Below, in pieces: positions 26,393-35,874 of a stretch of DNA of 64,000 nucleotides. Both the position numbers and the translations under genes were made by a program. A model generated the notes under the pieces. It saw only the letters and a list, made by a program, of their open reading frames with translations, was not told where the DNA came from and searched no databases. The stretch's first letter is position 1. Each line of letters starts with the position of its first letter. Location: positions 62,001 through 126,000 of the forward strand of contig JBAOHO010000008.1 in the NCBI GenBank assembly GCA_037045355.1, read 5' to 3'. The DNA is from Candidatus Nanopelagicales bacterium. GTDB taxonomy: Bacteria > Actinomycetota > Actinomycetes > S36-B12 > GCA-2699445.

Positions 26393-28366
26393 GCCCGCTC
26401 AGTGAGGTCGTACAGCGTCACGCCATCGACCGTGACGGCGGTGAAGTTCTGCTGGACCCACTGCGAGATCGCAGCGGAGGTCCCACCCCCGGGGCCACCC
26501 CGTCCTCCTCCGGGGCCCCCGTTCGAGGCGATGAACCAGTGGATTCGTCCCTGCGCGACCAGATCCTGGAACTCGGCGAGCGTCGGTGAGGGGTCACTGC
26601 CGTTGAAGCCCCCGATCGGCATGACGGAGTAGCCGGTGGCCAACTGGTAACCGGCGCCGCTCTGGCTGCCGACGGCTGCGGCGATCCAGGTGTAGTCGCC
26701 GGCGTCCTGCGTCAGGGTGGCGACGAGTTCCGACGAAGGAGTGCTCGCATTCAGAAGGCCACCAGGACCGCCGGTCGGTCCGCCGATTCCACCGGGCCCA
26801 CCTGCGGGAGGTCCGCCGCGGCCCGCCACTCCGGACCCGGACAATGCCGGCCCGGCGGAGGGCAGCGATCCGGTGTGAGGAGTGGCGACCGTGTCGAGCG
26901 TGAACAACAACGGCCCGGCCAACAGCAGTACCACTGCGGCACCGGCCGTCATCCGCTGCCAGCGGTCACCTTCCGCCAGCCCCAAACCCGCCGCCGCAGC
27001 CATGCCGCCGACGGCGACGACGAAGGCCGCAAGTGAGTACGCGCCGTCTGCTCGGATCAGCAGACTTGTCGCGTACAGGGCAGACACAGCGACCACGACA
27101 GCGAGAGCCCACCGTGCCTGGCCTCCGGCGCGACGCCGCCACAGCAGGGTCGCACCGATCGCCACAACAGCGGCTATCGCCGGGGCAAGAGCGACTGCGT
27201 AGTACTCATGGATGATGCCGGACGCGAATGAGAACGTCAGCGCCGTGACCAGCAACCACCCCGACCACAGGATCAGCCCAGCGCGGTAGCGGTCGGTGCG
27301 GCTGTCGCGTCGGGTCAACCAGAACCCCGCGATCATCAGCAGGAGTGCGGCAGGCAGGAGCCATGCGATGCCACCCGCCCATGAGGCATCGAACATCCGA
27401 TGCCAACTCGGGTCGCCCCACATCCCGCCACCCGCGCCGGTGCCACCAGGAACGACACTGCCCGGCTCGTCGCCCGTGATCCGACCGAGACCGTTGTACC
27501 CGAGGATCAACTCCCAGGCACTGTTGGTCTGGGAGCCGCCGATGTAGGGGCGACTGTCCGCCGGCCAGAGCTCGACGACAGCGACCCACCATCCGCCCGC
27601 GAGCACCATCACAGCCGCGGCGATGAGCAGGTCGCGGATTCGGCGTCCGATAGTTGTCGGGGCGGCGATGAGGTACGTGAGCGCGAAGGCTGGAAGTACG
27701 AGCAAGGCCTGCAGGCTCTTGGTCAGAAACGCGAATCCGATCAGTGCCGCCGCAAGCATCAACCAGCGCACTGCTGCGGCTTCGGTGGCGCGGACCATGG
27801 CGTAGGCAGCGGCGATCAGCAACAGCACCAGCAGCGCGTCGGGGTTGTTGAACCGGAAGATCAGGGCGGCGATCGGCGTCAGGGCCAACGCCGCTCCCGC
27901 GAGCAGACCCGCATTCGACCCGTACCAGCGCCGCACGCTGAGGTACAGCAGTCCGACAGAACCGACGCCCATGAGCGCCTGTGGCATGAGCAGACTCCAC
28001 GAGTTCAGCCCGAACAACTTGACCGACAGGGCCATCACCCAGATCGCCGCCGGGGGTTTGTCCACGGTGATCGAGTTGGCCATGTCCGACGATCCGAACA
28101 GGAAGGCGGTCCAGTTGTCCGCCCCCGCCTGAGCGGCGGCGGAGTAGAAGGCGTTGGCCCAACCCGAGGCGGACAGGTTCCACAGATAGAGGACGGCGGT
28201 GGCGCCAAGCAGGACGGCCAGCGCCAACCGTTGTCGGTTTGTCGCCTGGTCGCGGCCCGCTGGGGGTGGTCCCGTTGGTCTTCTGGTCGAGGGTCTTCCG
28301 TTCGAGGGTGTTCCGTTCGAGATGCGTGGCCGCGCGTGGTGCAGAGGTCTCGGCGATGGTCGTCAT
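26389..28366 (-). pseudogene. GT39/ArnT-like polytopic glycosyltransferase, frameshifted near N-terminus
   Basis: A polytopic membrane glycosyltransferase of the GT39/ArnT type that uses a polyprenyl-phosphate sugar donor. It has an acidic catalytic loop with VDKPPAAIW, FNNPDALLVLL, about eleven helices and a Gly/Pro-rich extracytoplasmic C-terminal part. The main frame has only a weak TTG at 28227. The better start is ATG 28366, with GAAGGGA upstream and overlapping the previous stop (ATGA), but that frame switches between about 28270 and 28330. The span is 3n+1. It sits between a DPM-type transferase, a likely donor maker, and a two-component system. Confidence 0.78.
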
Positions 28367-29746
28367 GAGCGTCCCTTCAGTTGGGTGGCAGAGGTCAGTT
28401 GCGCGGCAGAGGTCAGTTGCGCGGCGGAGGTCAGTTGCGCGGCGGAGGTCAGTTGCGCGGCGGAGGTCAGTTGCGCGGCGGAGGTCAGTTGCGCGGCGGA
28501 GGCCGGTTGGGCGGTGAACGTCAGTGGGGGATCGGAGGTGCGAGAGGTGAAGACCCACGAGCGGAACAGAAGGAACCGCACCAGGGTCGCGAGGAGATTG
28601 GCGGCCGTGAGCACCAGCAGTTCGACCGTGGCACCCGAGTCAGGCGCCATCAGATGCAGCAGTGCCAAGGAACTGCTCGTGATCAGCAGTGCGATGGCGA
28701 GGACGATGTAGCCCTGGGCTTGATGGCGCCAGCGTCCGTCGGGTCCACGGATGCCGAAGGTGAACCGGCGATTGACGGCTGTGTTGGCGTAAGTCGCAAC
28801 CAGCAGCGCGGCGACGTTGGCGATCTGGGCCGGAAGTGCGAGTCGGAATACCCAGAACAGCAGACCGAACAGCACGGTGCTGCCCACGCCGACAATCGCG
28901 AACCGGACGATGTTGCCGAGCAAACCTTGATCGGGGCCAGGCAGCGGTGCGCGCGGGTTCAGATGGGCGACGGACAGGCGCCCGGAGGCGAATCCGCGAG
29001 TCAGCCGGGCGATTCCCCGCAGATCCTCGCGAGCGGTCGACACGATGTCGACGCGGGAGTCGGGGTCGTCGATCCAGTCGACCGGAACCTCATGGATCCG
29101 CATCCCGGCGCGTTCGGCCAACGTGAGCAGTTCGGTGTCGAAGAACCAGGCGTTGTCCTCCACCAGCGGCAACAGAACGTGGGCGCGATCGGCTCGAATG
29201 GCCTTGAACCCGCACTGAGCGTCGCTGAATCGGACCCCCAGCGCCGTGCGCAGCAGCAGGTTGTAGGACCGCGAGATGAACTCCCGCTTGGGCCCGCGCA
29301 CGACCCTCGACCCGCGCCCCAGGCGAGTGCCGATCGCGATGTCGGAGTGGCCGCTGAGCAGGGGGGCGATCAGCGGCAACAGGGCGTCCAGATCAGTCGA
29401 CAGGTCGACGTCCATGTACGCCAGTACGGTGGCATCGGATTCCAGCCAGGTGGTGCGCGAGCGCCCGGCCCCGGCCCTTCTGGCTCAGGTGCAGTGCGCG
29501 GACCTCGGCGAATCGCTCCGCCAGTAGGCACGCTTCGGGCCAGGTGCCGTCGGTGCTCCCGTTGTCGGCGATCGTGATCACCGAGGTCACGGGCAGCCCA
29601 CGGAGGTGGGCAACGAGCCGTTCGATGGTGGCCCGCAGGCCGAACTCCTCGTTGAACACGGGGATGACGACATCCAGATCGACGGTCGTTTGGCCCGCGG
29701 TACCGACTGTGATGGGGTCGGGCTCTGCGGTCGTGGTCGATTCCAT
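28363..29746 (-). pseudogene. GT2 polyprenyl-phosphate glycosyltransferase fused to GtrA domain, frameshifted
   Basis: The N-terminal frame shows a GT2 domain (VDLDVVIPVFNEE, ADNGSTDGT, LSQKGRGRAL) of the dolichyl-phosphate-glucosyl/mannosyl transferase type. The continuation (YMDVDLSTDLDAL, the DxD-like site, then CGFKAIRAD and DDPDSRV) is in the next frame; one extra base near 29457 joins them. A GtrA-type domain with four helices follows (about residues 285-410). The tail is a tandem TSAAQL repeat. ATG 29746 has CATCGT 6 nt upstream. It heads an operon of four overlapping genes. Confidence 0.8.
28373..28516 (-). repeat. 18-bp tandem repeat encoding TSAAQL
   Basis: Six near-identical 18-bp units (28391-28498, plus-strand unit GAGGTCAGTTGCGCGGCG) with degenerate flanking units. 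In frame they encode a hydrophilic TSAAQL repeat at the C-terminus of the GT2-GtrA protein. Since 18 is a multiple of 3, copy-number change would preserve the frame. Confidence 0.9.
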
Positions 29747-29962
29747 GAGCCCACGATGTCGGGCCAACCTGGGAGAAACCTGGGAGTCGGATGTCGGTAG
29801 CCCGGATCAATCGATGGTTCGGCTACTGGGCGCCACCATCGGGGCGCCAGGCGGCGTTGCAGCCACTCACCAGTGGCCCACACTGCCGTCGCGACTGCGC
29901 CTTGCCATCGCACCCGCTGGTGACGCTCGCTACTCCGAGGACCGAAGGATCAGAGCCTCCCG

Positions 29963-29968
29963 CACAAT
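29963..29968 (+). promoter_or_regulatory. possible -10 box of a leaderless promoter
   Basis: CACAAT, 6-nt spacer, then GTG 29975. The first base departs from TANNNT but spacing and the key A and T positions fit. Confidence 0.45.
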
Positions 29969-29974
29969 GGGCGG

Positions 29975-30781
29975 GTGAACTACTGGAGCAGTCCCGCGGT
30001 GGCCTTGGCCGTAGCCTTCGCCATCGCCCTCCTGTCCGGGGTCGTCGTCGGCGGTGGTGTGAGGTACGTGTTCGGGCGCCGCACGCACCTGAGTTGGTCG
30101 GCCAGCGTCCTCTCGGGCATGGTCGGTGCGTTCTTGTCGATTACCTTCGGGATCCTGGCGGTTGGCAGTCCACAGGAGTTCCATCCGATCTGGGCGTTGA
30201 TCCTGGCGGTGGCGGGGACGGCGGTAGTGATGTGGATCGCGACGCGACTGTCGCGGCCCCCGGAACGTTCGGCGCGCGAGTTGATCGATGCCGGGGAAGC
30301 CGCCGATGTCGAGTTCAAGTCGACCGCGCGCTGCAATCTGCACACCCGGCAACGCGACGAGAAGCTCGAACTCGTGATCGCGAAGACGGTCGCGGCCTTT
30401 GCCAACAGTGAGGGCGGTTCGCTGTTGATCGGGGTGTCGGACGAGGGGGAAGCGCTCGGTTTGGAGCCGGACCTCCAGTTCATGAAGCAGCGTGACAACG
30501 ATCGCTACGAACTCTGGCTACGCGATTTCTTGAGCCAGGTCATCGGGGGTGCGGCGACCGCGTCCCTCAAGGTGAGTTTCCCGGACATCGGCGGCACCGA
30601 CATCTGCCTGGTGCGGGTCCCGGCTGCCACCCGCCCTGTGTATGTGGTGCCGAAGAAGGGCGAAGGGCCGCAGTTGTGGGTGCGGGTGGGTAACTCCAGC
30701 AGGCAACTACCGCTCGATCAGGCGCTGGCGTACGCCTCCGACCGCTGGGGTCGCCGCCGCCTGCGGGTGTCTCAAGGGTGA
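29975..30781 (+). CDS. membrane protein with C-terminal AlbA_2 (Schlafen-type AAA_4) domain
   Basis: Three transmembrane helices (about residues 8-30, 43-62 and 70-90) with spacing like the GlsB/YeaQ transglycosylase-associated family lead into a soluble domain from about residue 100. That domain carries AlbA_2 signatures: EFKSTAR, KTVAAFANSEGGSLLIGVSDEGEALGL, RDFLSQ and VYVVPKKGEGPQLWVRVGNSS. AlbA_2 domains usually occur in transcription factors or Schlafen-like nucleic-acid binding proteins; membrane tethering is less usual. GTG start, probably leaderless, with no clear operon partner. Confidence 0.75.
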   Translation: MNYWSSPAVALAVAFAIALLSGVVVGGGVRYVFGRRTHLSWSASVLSGMVGAFLSITFGILAVGSPQEFHPIWALILAVAGTAVVMWIATRLSRPPERSARELIDAGEAADVEFKSTARCNLHTRQRDEKLELVIAKTVAAFANSEGGSLLIGVSDEGEALGLEPDLQFMKQRDNDRYELWLRDFLSQVIGGAATASLKVSFPDIGGTDICLVRVPAATRPVYVVPKKGEGPQLWVRVGNSSRQLPLDQALAYASDRWGRRRLRVSQG

Positions 30782-30923
30782 CGCGAGCGGGGCCAGGTCG
30801 GGAGACCGCCCAAGTCTGCGTAGACCCATCTCGGGCCATCGCGAACCATCTCAAACCTCTCGGAGTCACCCCGAACATCCCACCCGTGACAGCGCGATCG
30901 TTCGCTGGCGGAACTTGCCGGGG

Positions 30924-31550
30924 TCAGGGCGCGCCGTCGCGATCAGGCCCGGTGTCGGGGTCCGTGTCGCTGGTCAACATCGTGGCGACGAGTCGGACGA
31001 TGTGCTCGGTGTACCGTCGTAGTGGCCACTTGCGGTCAACGACGAGGTCCTCGTACATCGTGGGTGAGATGAGTGCGCTGATCATGTCGGTGGCTTGGTT
31101 GACGGTCCAGCCTGTGCGCAGCCCTCCCGATTCCGCGACTGGCCGGACCACCGAACGAATCCCCTCGAGCCGGACAGTCATGCGGTCCTGCCAGGCAGTC
31201 GCGGCAGTCCCGTCGGTTCTTCGAGCCTCTTTGAGGGCCAAGCTCACGGCGGCCACGTCGGCGTTGTAGGTGGCGGCGGCGGCGACCGCCCCGAGCAAGG
31301 CCTTCCTCGGATCGCTCAACTGCAGTGACGGTGCCATGAGCTGCTGCAGCCGACCGGAGTTGTCCATCCACGCCACGAGGGCGAGCAACAGGCCATTGCG
31401 TGAGCCGAAGTGCAGATAGACGGCCTGTCGTGAGACTCCGGCCGCGGCCGCTACCCGGGCCAAGCTGATGTCCGCGAACGGAGTGGTCTCCACGAGCAGT
31501 TTGGTGGCGGCGAGGATTTCCTCGCGCGTCTCGGGAGAACCTGTACTCAC
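30924..31550 (-). CDS. TetR family transcriptional regulator
   Basis: 208 residues with an N-terminal TetR HTH (about residues 8-55: ETREEILAATKLL, then ISLARVAAAAGVSRQAVYLHF) and a variable ligand-binding C-terminal domain. GTG 31550 has TAAAGT 6 nt upstream, so it is leaderless. It is divergent from the membrane protein at 31695, and a palindrome lies between them. The likely targets are itself and the 31695-32952 genes. Confidence 0.9.
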   Translation of the reverse strand: MSTGSPETREEILAATKLLVETTPFADISLARVAAAAGVSRQAVYLHFGSRNGLLLALVAWMDNSGRLQQLMAPSLQLSDPRKALLGAVAAAATYNADVAAVSLALKEARRTDGTAATAWQDRMTVRLEGIRSVVRPVAESGGLRTGWTVNQATDMISALISPTMYEDLVVDRKWPLRRYTEHIVRLVATMLTSDTDPDTGPDRDGAP

Positions 31551-31556
31551 GCCGTC

Positions 31557-31562
31557 ACTTTA
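31557..31562 (-). promoter_or_regulatory. -10 box of the leaderless tetR promoter
   Basis: TAAAGT on the minus strand with a 6-nt spacer to GTG 31550. Confidence 0.6.
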
Positions 31563-31565
31563 CAG

Positions 31566-31608
31566 GTTGACAAGTTCGCTCGGCGTCCCCTAACTTGACA
31601 ACTTGTCA
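31566..31608. promoter_or_regulatory. candidate TetR operator with -35-like TTGACA
   Basis: TGACAACTTGTCA (31596-31608) is a perfect 13-bp palindrome around a central C. A related half, TTGACAAGTT, lies at 31567-31576 and AACTTGACA at 31592-31600. The palindrome overlaps a TTGACA (31595-31600) suited as a -35 element for the rightward gene, so repressor binding there would block transcription. Confidence 0.6.
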
Positions 31609-31694
31609 GCGTGTAAAGCTAGATGACTGGCAGCGGAGAACGGTCGCGATACGGTTCCGATTCGCTCGCGGTGTCGGTCATGAAGGAGTGCCAC

Positions 31695-32456
31695 ATGTCC
31701 ACCGACACCACTGAGGTGACCTCGTCATCCACCGGGACTCCCTCGGCTCAGAGGGGTCATCGTCTGGCCGGTGCGGCGACGCTTGTGTCGGCGCCGGTAG
31801 CCATCGCGAGCATGGCTGTCATCTTGAGTGGCGCGAACTGGGATTCGTCCATCTTCGAGGACTCGACTCGACTCCTCGGATATGGAGCCTCGGCGGCCGC
31901 TGCCGCCCAGCTCGGCATGGTCCTCGACGTCATCGGCTACTACGCGCTGCTGGTCCCCGCACTCCTAGTCTTGAACTCAGCCATGGCCCGGCGGCGCCCC
32001 GACCTCGCGGGGATAGCCACCTTCGCTGGGGCCACCTACATCGTTACCGGAGCCGCTGGTGCCGCCATGCTGTCGGCCGTTTGGCCAACCGCTTTGAACA
32101 GCGTGGGGGAGGTCGGGGCTGACACCAGCACCATCGCCGTGTCGTTCGACATGATCAACAATGCCGTCGTCGATGGTCTGTGGAACCTGCTCGGCTCCGC
32201 CGCCATCGCGGTCTGGCTCCTGATCGTCGGTCCCCTGTCGTGGCGCAGCGGCCGAGCGTTCGCGGTGCTCACCGTGATCGTCGGTGGCGCTGCGGCGATC
32301 GAGACCGTCGCGACGCAGATGGGACTGCACGAAATGGCCAGCGTTTTCCTGCAGCTCTACCTGTACGGACTGCCGGTGTGGGCAGCTTGGCTGGGCATCC
32401 GTCTGCTGCGAGGCAAGACGATCATCGTGGCGGACGACCGCTTGGCCGAGGGATGA
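31695..32456 (+). CDS. polytopic membrane protein under TetR control (253 aa)
   Basis: Starts at ATG 31695, with AAGGAG 6 nt upstream; the longer in-frame start at 31623 has no such site. About six transmembrane helices (for example residues 25-48, 65-95, 110-135, 150-180, 185-205 and 215-235). No family signature is recognised. The TetR gene lies head to head, and the SnoaL-like gene follows after 88 nt, so these three may form one regulated unit. A transport role is possible but unproven. Confidence 0.7.
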   Translation: MSTDTTEVTSSSTGTPSAQRGHRLAGAATLVSAPVAIASMAVILSGANWDSSIFEDSTRLLGYGASAAAAAQLGMVLDVIGYYALLVPALLVLNSAMARRRPDLAGIATFAGATYIVTGAAGAAMLSAVWPTALNSVGEVGADTSTIAVSFDMINNAVVDGLWNLLGSAAIAVWLLIVGPLSWRSGRAFAVLTVIVGGAAAIETVATQMGLHEMASVFLQLYLYGLPVWAAWLGIRLLRGKTIIVADDRLAEG

Positions 32457-32544
32457 CATTCCGCGAACGATCCGGCCAGTGCAGTGGCCCTCATGTCTCA
32501 ATCGGCCGGAACAACAACTGACCGAACAACAACTGGAGGTATGG

Positions 32545-32952
32545 ATGACTACTCGCGACACGGTGGAGCTCGTGCTCAGTGCCTGGGATCAAGGGGACGC
32601 CGATGCCATTCGGCGCCTGTACACGGAGGACTACCGGGATCACGACCCCTTGCCCGGGTCAGTTGGTGGTGTCGAAGGGGTGATTCAGCAGGTGGGGATG
32701 CTCACCTCTGCCTTCGCCGACGGTCACACCGAAGTCGAGGATGTTGTCGAGGTCGGAGACAAGGTCTGCGTGAGATGGCGCTTCACCGGGACGCACGCCG
32801 GCGATTTCATGGGCACCCCCGCGTCCGGGAACAGTGTTTCGGTCCAGGGCATGGAGTTCTGGCGGATGCGGGACGGGCGGATCGCCGAGGCCTGGACGAC
32901 AGTTGACCTCTTGGCCCTCATGATGCAGGTCGGGGCGATTCCGACGGGGTAG
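32545..32952 (+). CDS. SnoaL-like (ester cyclase/NTF2-like) protein
   Basis: A 135-residue NTF2-like cone fold of the SnoaL type: VELVLSAWDQGDADAIRRLY, DYRDHDPLPG, GVIQQVGMLTSAF, RWRFTGTHAGDFMGTPASG and EFWRMRDGRIAEAW. The HDP and HxG elements are typical of the SnoaL-like ester cyclase group, many of which are not true cyclases. GGAGG lies 5 nt before ATG 32545. Likely cotranscribed with the upstream membrane protein and controlled by the TetR regulator. Confidence 0.85.
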   Translation: MTTRDTVELVLSAWDQGDADAIRRLYTEDYRDHDPLPGSVGGVEGVIQQVGMLTSAFADGHTEVEDVVEVGDKVCVRWRFTGTHAGDFMGTPASGNSVSVQGMEFWRMRDGRIAEAWTTVDLLALMMQVGAIPTG

Positions 32953-33067
32953 TGCCGTCGCTGTTCCACTACTCGAGGTGGCGGGAATGGGCAGGTGCGG
33001 AACCCGGGTCGCGCGGGACTCAGCCGGCACCCTGCGAGTTCCGATCGGCGCCACTGCTGAACGACGG

Positions 33068-34343
33068 TCAGGTGAAGTCGACTCGGCGGCGGAAAGTCCA
33101 CAGCAACCCGACCGCCACCGCCAGCGCGAGCAGCCCGGGAATCACCAGGCCCGCCCGGGGGCCGATGGTTTCGGTGAACCAGCCCACCAAAGGGGCTCCC
33201 AGGGGGGTGGTGCCGAAGAACACCGCCAAGTACAGCGACATCACCCGGCTGCGCTGAGCGGGGTCGGAACGGGTCTGGAGATACGAGTTGGCGGCAGTCA
33301 TCATCGTGAGGGCGGTGATGCCGCACAGCGCCAAGGTCGCGGCGTACAGCCAGGCGTTGGGAGCCAGTCCCGCCAGCACGGTCGCGCTGGACAGCGCCAG
33401 AGCAGCGATCGAGATGATGCGTAGGTCCGTGCGCCCCCGTCGGGCGGACAGCAGCGAGCCCGCCAGCGAACCGACCGCCATCACGGACCCGAGGATGCCG
33501 AACACGACCGGCCCGGCGCCGAACTCCAGCGTGCTCATGGTTGCCGTGGTGATCTGGGAGTTCAACGCGAACATCGAGACCGAAGCCGGCGAGTGCGATC
33601 ACGAACAGCAGGTCGGGGCGCTCGCGCACATGACGCATGCCGGAGCGGATCCCGCCATGTGCCCGGCCGGTCTCGGGGGCAGCGGTCGTGATGCCCGCCA
33701 GAGCGATGAGCATCACGACGAAGGTCGCGGCGTTGACGAGGAACACCCACCCGGTCCCGAACGCGGCGATCACCACCCCCGCGATCGCCGGGCCGAGGAG
33801 TCGGGCGGCGTTGAAGGAGGCACCGTTGAGTGACACGGCGTTGACCACCTGGTCCCGTGGGACCAGGTCGGACACGATCGACTGGCGTGCCGGTGCGTCC
33901 ACAGCAGTGATGACTCCCAGGAGTGCCGCCGCGCCCATGAGGAGGCCCGTGGTCACGGACCCGTTGAGAACCAGCGCACCGAGTGCCAGCGCCTGAAGTC
34001 CCAAAGCCACCTGAGTCACCATGAGCAGTCGGCGCCGGTCGACACGATCGGCGAGCACTCCCGCCCAGGGTCCGATCACAAGAATGGGGAGGAACTGAAG
34101 CGCGGTCACCGCTCCCAGCACGAGCGCGTCGCCACTGATGGCCAGAGCCAGCCACGCCTGGCCGACCCGGTGCATCCAGGTACCGACGTTGGAGGCGAGC
34201 GCGCCAGTCGCGTAGCGGCGGTAGGCGGGGATGGCTAGTGAGGCGAAGGTGCGTCCGCGACCAGTTTCGCCAGCAGCGGTGCCGCTCGCAGAATCAGGTC
34301 CCGTTCCTCCTTCGGCATCTCGCTCAAGCGGTCCCGCAGCCAT
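33068..34343 (-). pseudogene. MFS transporter (enterobactin exporter/DHA3-like), frameshifted
   Basis: A 12-helix MFS carrier read in two frames. The N-terminal half (YRRYATGALASNVGTWMHR, then GPWAGVLADRVDRRRLL, the MFS motif A-like loop) and the C-terminal half (FALNSQITTATMS, FGTTPLGAPLVGW) join if one base near 33575 is removed; the span from the in-frame ATG 34343 is 3n+1. That ATG overlaps the MarR gene by 109 bp and no better start was found, so the true start may lie near 34260. Cotranscription with the upstream MarR gene suggests a drug-type exporter. Confidence 0.72.
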
Positions 34344-34678
34344 CGGTCGCGCGCTTCGCGGTAGGTGTCGATCCATTCGAGGGCCTGTGGGGTCAGCGTG
34401 ATTACGATCTGTCGCCCGTCCTGGGGGTGAGGTTCCCGGGCCACCCATCCGTCCTCTTCCAACGCGGCCAGAATCCGGGACATCGTCGGTGGCCGGACCT
34501 GCTCCATGGCCGCCAAAGCCCCGGGCGTCGTCGGACCGTGCTGGGCCAGGTCGCCGAGGACTGACAGTTGGCTCGGAGTAAGACGGTCGTCGCGCTCCTG
34601 GCGCAACCGGCGGGCGAGCCGCATCACGGCCGTCCGAAGCTCCGGCACCGCGCGTTGTTGTCGCGGGGTGAGTCTCAT
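34235..34678 (-). CDS. MarR family transcriptional regulator
   Basis: 147 residues with a MarR winged helix: LTPSQLSVLGDLAQHGPTTP, the recognition helix MEQVRPPTMSRILAAL, and the wing HPQDGRQIVITLT, between N- and C-terminal dimerisation helices. ATG 34678 is preceded by AAGGAG. It overlaps or abuts the MFS transporter gene downstream, the common MarR-exporter arrangement in which the regulator represses its own operon. Confidence 0.9.
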   Translation of the reverse strand: MRLTPRQQRAVPELRTAVMRLARRLRQERDDRLTPSQLSVLGDLAQHGPTTPGALAAMEQVRPPTMSRILAALEEDGWVAREPHPQDGRQIVITLTPQALEWIDTYREARDRWLRDRLSEMPKEERDLILRAAPLLAKLVADAPSPH

Positions 34679-34721
34679 GGAGGGGTCTCCTTCGCCGGAC
34701 GGTATCCGTACGCGTGGGGAG

Positions 34722-34771
34722 CATAGCCGATCCCTTCCGTTCTGTTAGTCAACCTAGTTACCTTTGCTAAC
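34722..34771 (-). promoter_or_regulatory. marR promoter region with inverted repeat
   Basis: The AT-richer stretch upstream of the MarR gene contains TTGACT (minus strand) as a -35 candidate and the arms GTTAG and CTAAC about 18 nt apart, flanking CAACCTAGTTACC. This is a plausible autoregulatory MarR site; the -10 is not clear. Confidence 0.4.
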
Positions 34772-34840
34772 GATATGGCCCGCCGTGACATTCCCCAACC
34801 TGCCGTGACCGGGTTGTGACCCGGATGGTTGGATGGGGAT

Positions 34841-35671
34841 ATGACGTATCGATGCTTCGACGTGACGGTCGCCGACCATGTCGCCCACATCCAACTCAAC
34901 CGCCCCGACGAGTTGAACACGATGGTCCCGGAGTTCTGGAACGATCTGCCCCGCATCGTGACTGAACTCAGTGACGAGGGCAGCGTTCGAGCCGTGGTCA
35001 TCTCCTCGACCGGCAAACACTTCAGTGCGGGAATGGACCTTTCGGTGTTCACCGGTTCGGCGATCATGGGTGATGGGGAGGCGGGCCGCCGCCACGCCAC
35101 CTTGTCCTTGCTGGTGCGCAGGCTCCAGCACAGTTTCACCGCCTTGGAACAGGCTCGGATGCCGGTGCTGGTGGCAGTGCAAGGAGGCTGCATCGGCGGT
35201 GCTGTGGACATGGTGTGCGCCGCGGACATGAGGTACGCGAGCGAGGACGCCTTCTTCGTGATCCAGGAGACCAACATCGGGATGACCGCCGATGTGGGCA
35301 CGTTGCAGCGCCTTCCCAAACTGATCCCCGACGGCGTGGCCCGCGAGATGGTGTACACGGGACGGCGCATGTCCGCCGAGCGGGCCGCGCAGGTCGGACT
35401 GGTCAACGAGGTGTTCCCCGACTACGAATCACTCGTCGCCGGGGTTCTTGCGATCGCGGCCGAGATCGCGGCTCACAGCCCCCTGACCATGTGGGGTGCC
35501 AAGGAAGCACTCGTCTACGCCCGAGATCATTCCGTCCCCGACGCGCTGCACCAGATCTCGCTGTGGCAAAGCGGTGCGTTCCAACCCGGCGACATGATGG
35601 AGGCCTTCGCGGCCAAGGGTGAGAAGCGGACTCCTGTCTATCCCGATCTCCCGCCCGCTCCCACCCTCTGA
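34841..35671 (+). CDS. crotonase family protein, dienoyl-CoA isomerase-like
   Basis: A 276-residue enoyl-CoA hydratase/isomerase fold. Oxyanion-hole segments are SSTGKHFSAGMDLSVF (about 59-74) and VQGGCIGGAVDMVCAADMRY. It also has TNIGMTADVGTLQRLPKLIPDG, where the Asp in ADVGTLQRLP matches the signature of delta(3,5)-delta(2,4)-dienoyl-CoA isomerases acting in beta-oxidation of unsaturated fatty acids. ATG 34841 is preceded by GGGGAT, and a TTGGAT box sits 6 nt upstream. It stands alone, followed by a palindromic hairpin. Confidence 0.85.
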   Translation: MTYRCFDVTVADHVAHIQLNRPDELNTMVPEFWNDLPRIVTELSDEGSVRAVVISSTGKHFSAGMDLSVFTGSAIMGDGEAGRRHATLSLLVRRLQHSFTALEQARMPVLVAVQGGCIGGAVDMVCAADMRYASEDAFFVIQETNIGMTADVGTLQRLPKLIPDGVAREMVYTGRRMSAERAAQVGLVNEVFPDYESLVAGVLAIAAEIAAHSPLTMWGAKEALVYARDHSVPDALHQISLWQSGAFQPGDMMEAFAAKGEKRTPVYPDLPPAPTL

Positions 35672-35746
35672 CTGGTCAGTGAGGACGGGCTGGCACCGAC
35701 GCCTGTGGCCGGGTTCCCTCTGAGAACCACGGACGCCCATACCGAC

Positions 35747-35766
35747 GCCCGGCGCATGCGCCGGGC
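35747..35766 (+). terminator. perfect 20-bp palindrome downstream of crotonase gene
   Basis: GCCCGGCGCATGCGCCGGGC, able to form an 8-bp stem, 75 nt after the crotonase stop and upstream of the lanthipeptide precursor. Confidence 0.65.
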
Positions 35767-35874
35767 TGGTGCTGATAGTTGTCCGCCCATCCGGACTATT
35801 CGCTCTGGCCTCGGATGCCGGATGCGCAGTACCGTCAGGTGAGCCGGAGAGGCCGGCTCGGGAGGTGGTGCCCT

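Noticed and set aside
34235..34724. Long N-terminal extension of the MFS transporter to 34724
   Set aside because: It is the shadow of the MarR gene in another frame, with no transporter features.
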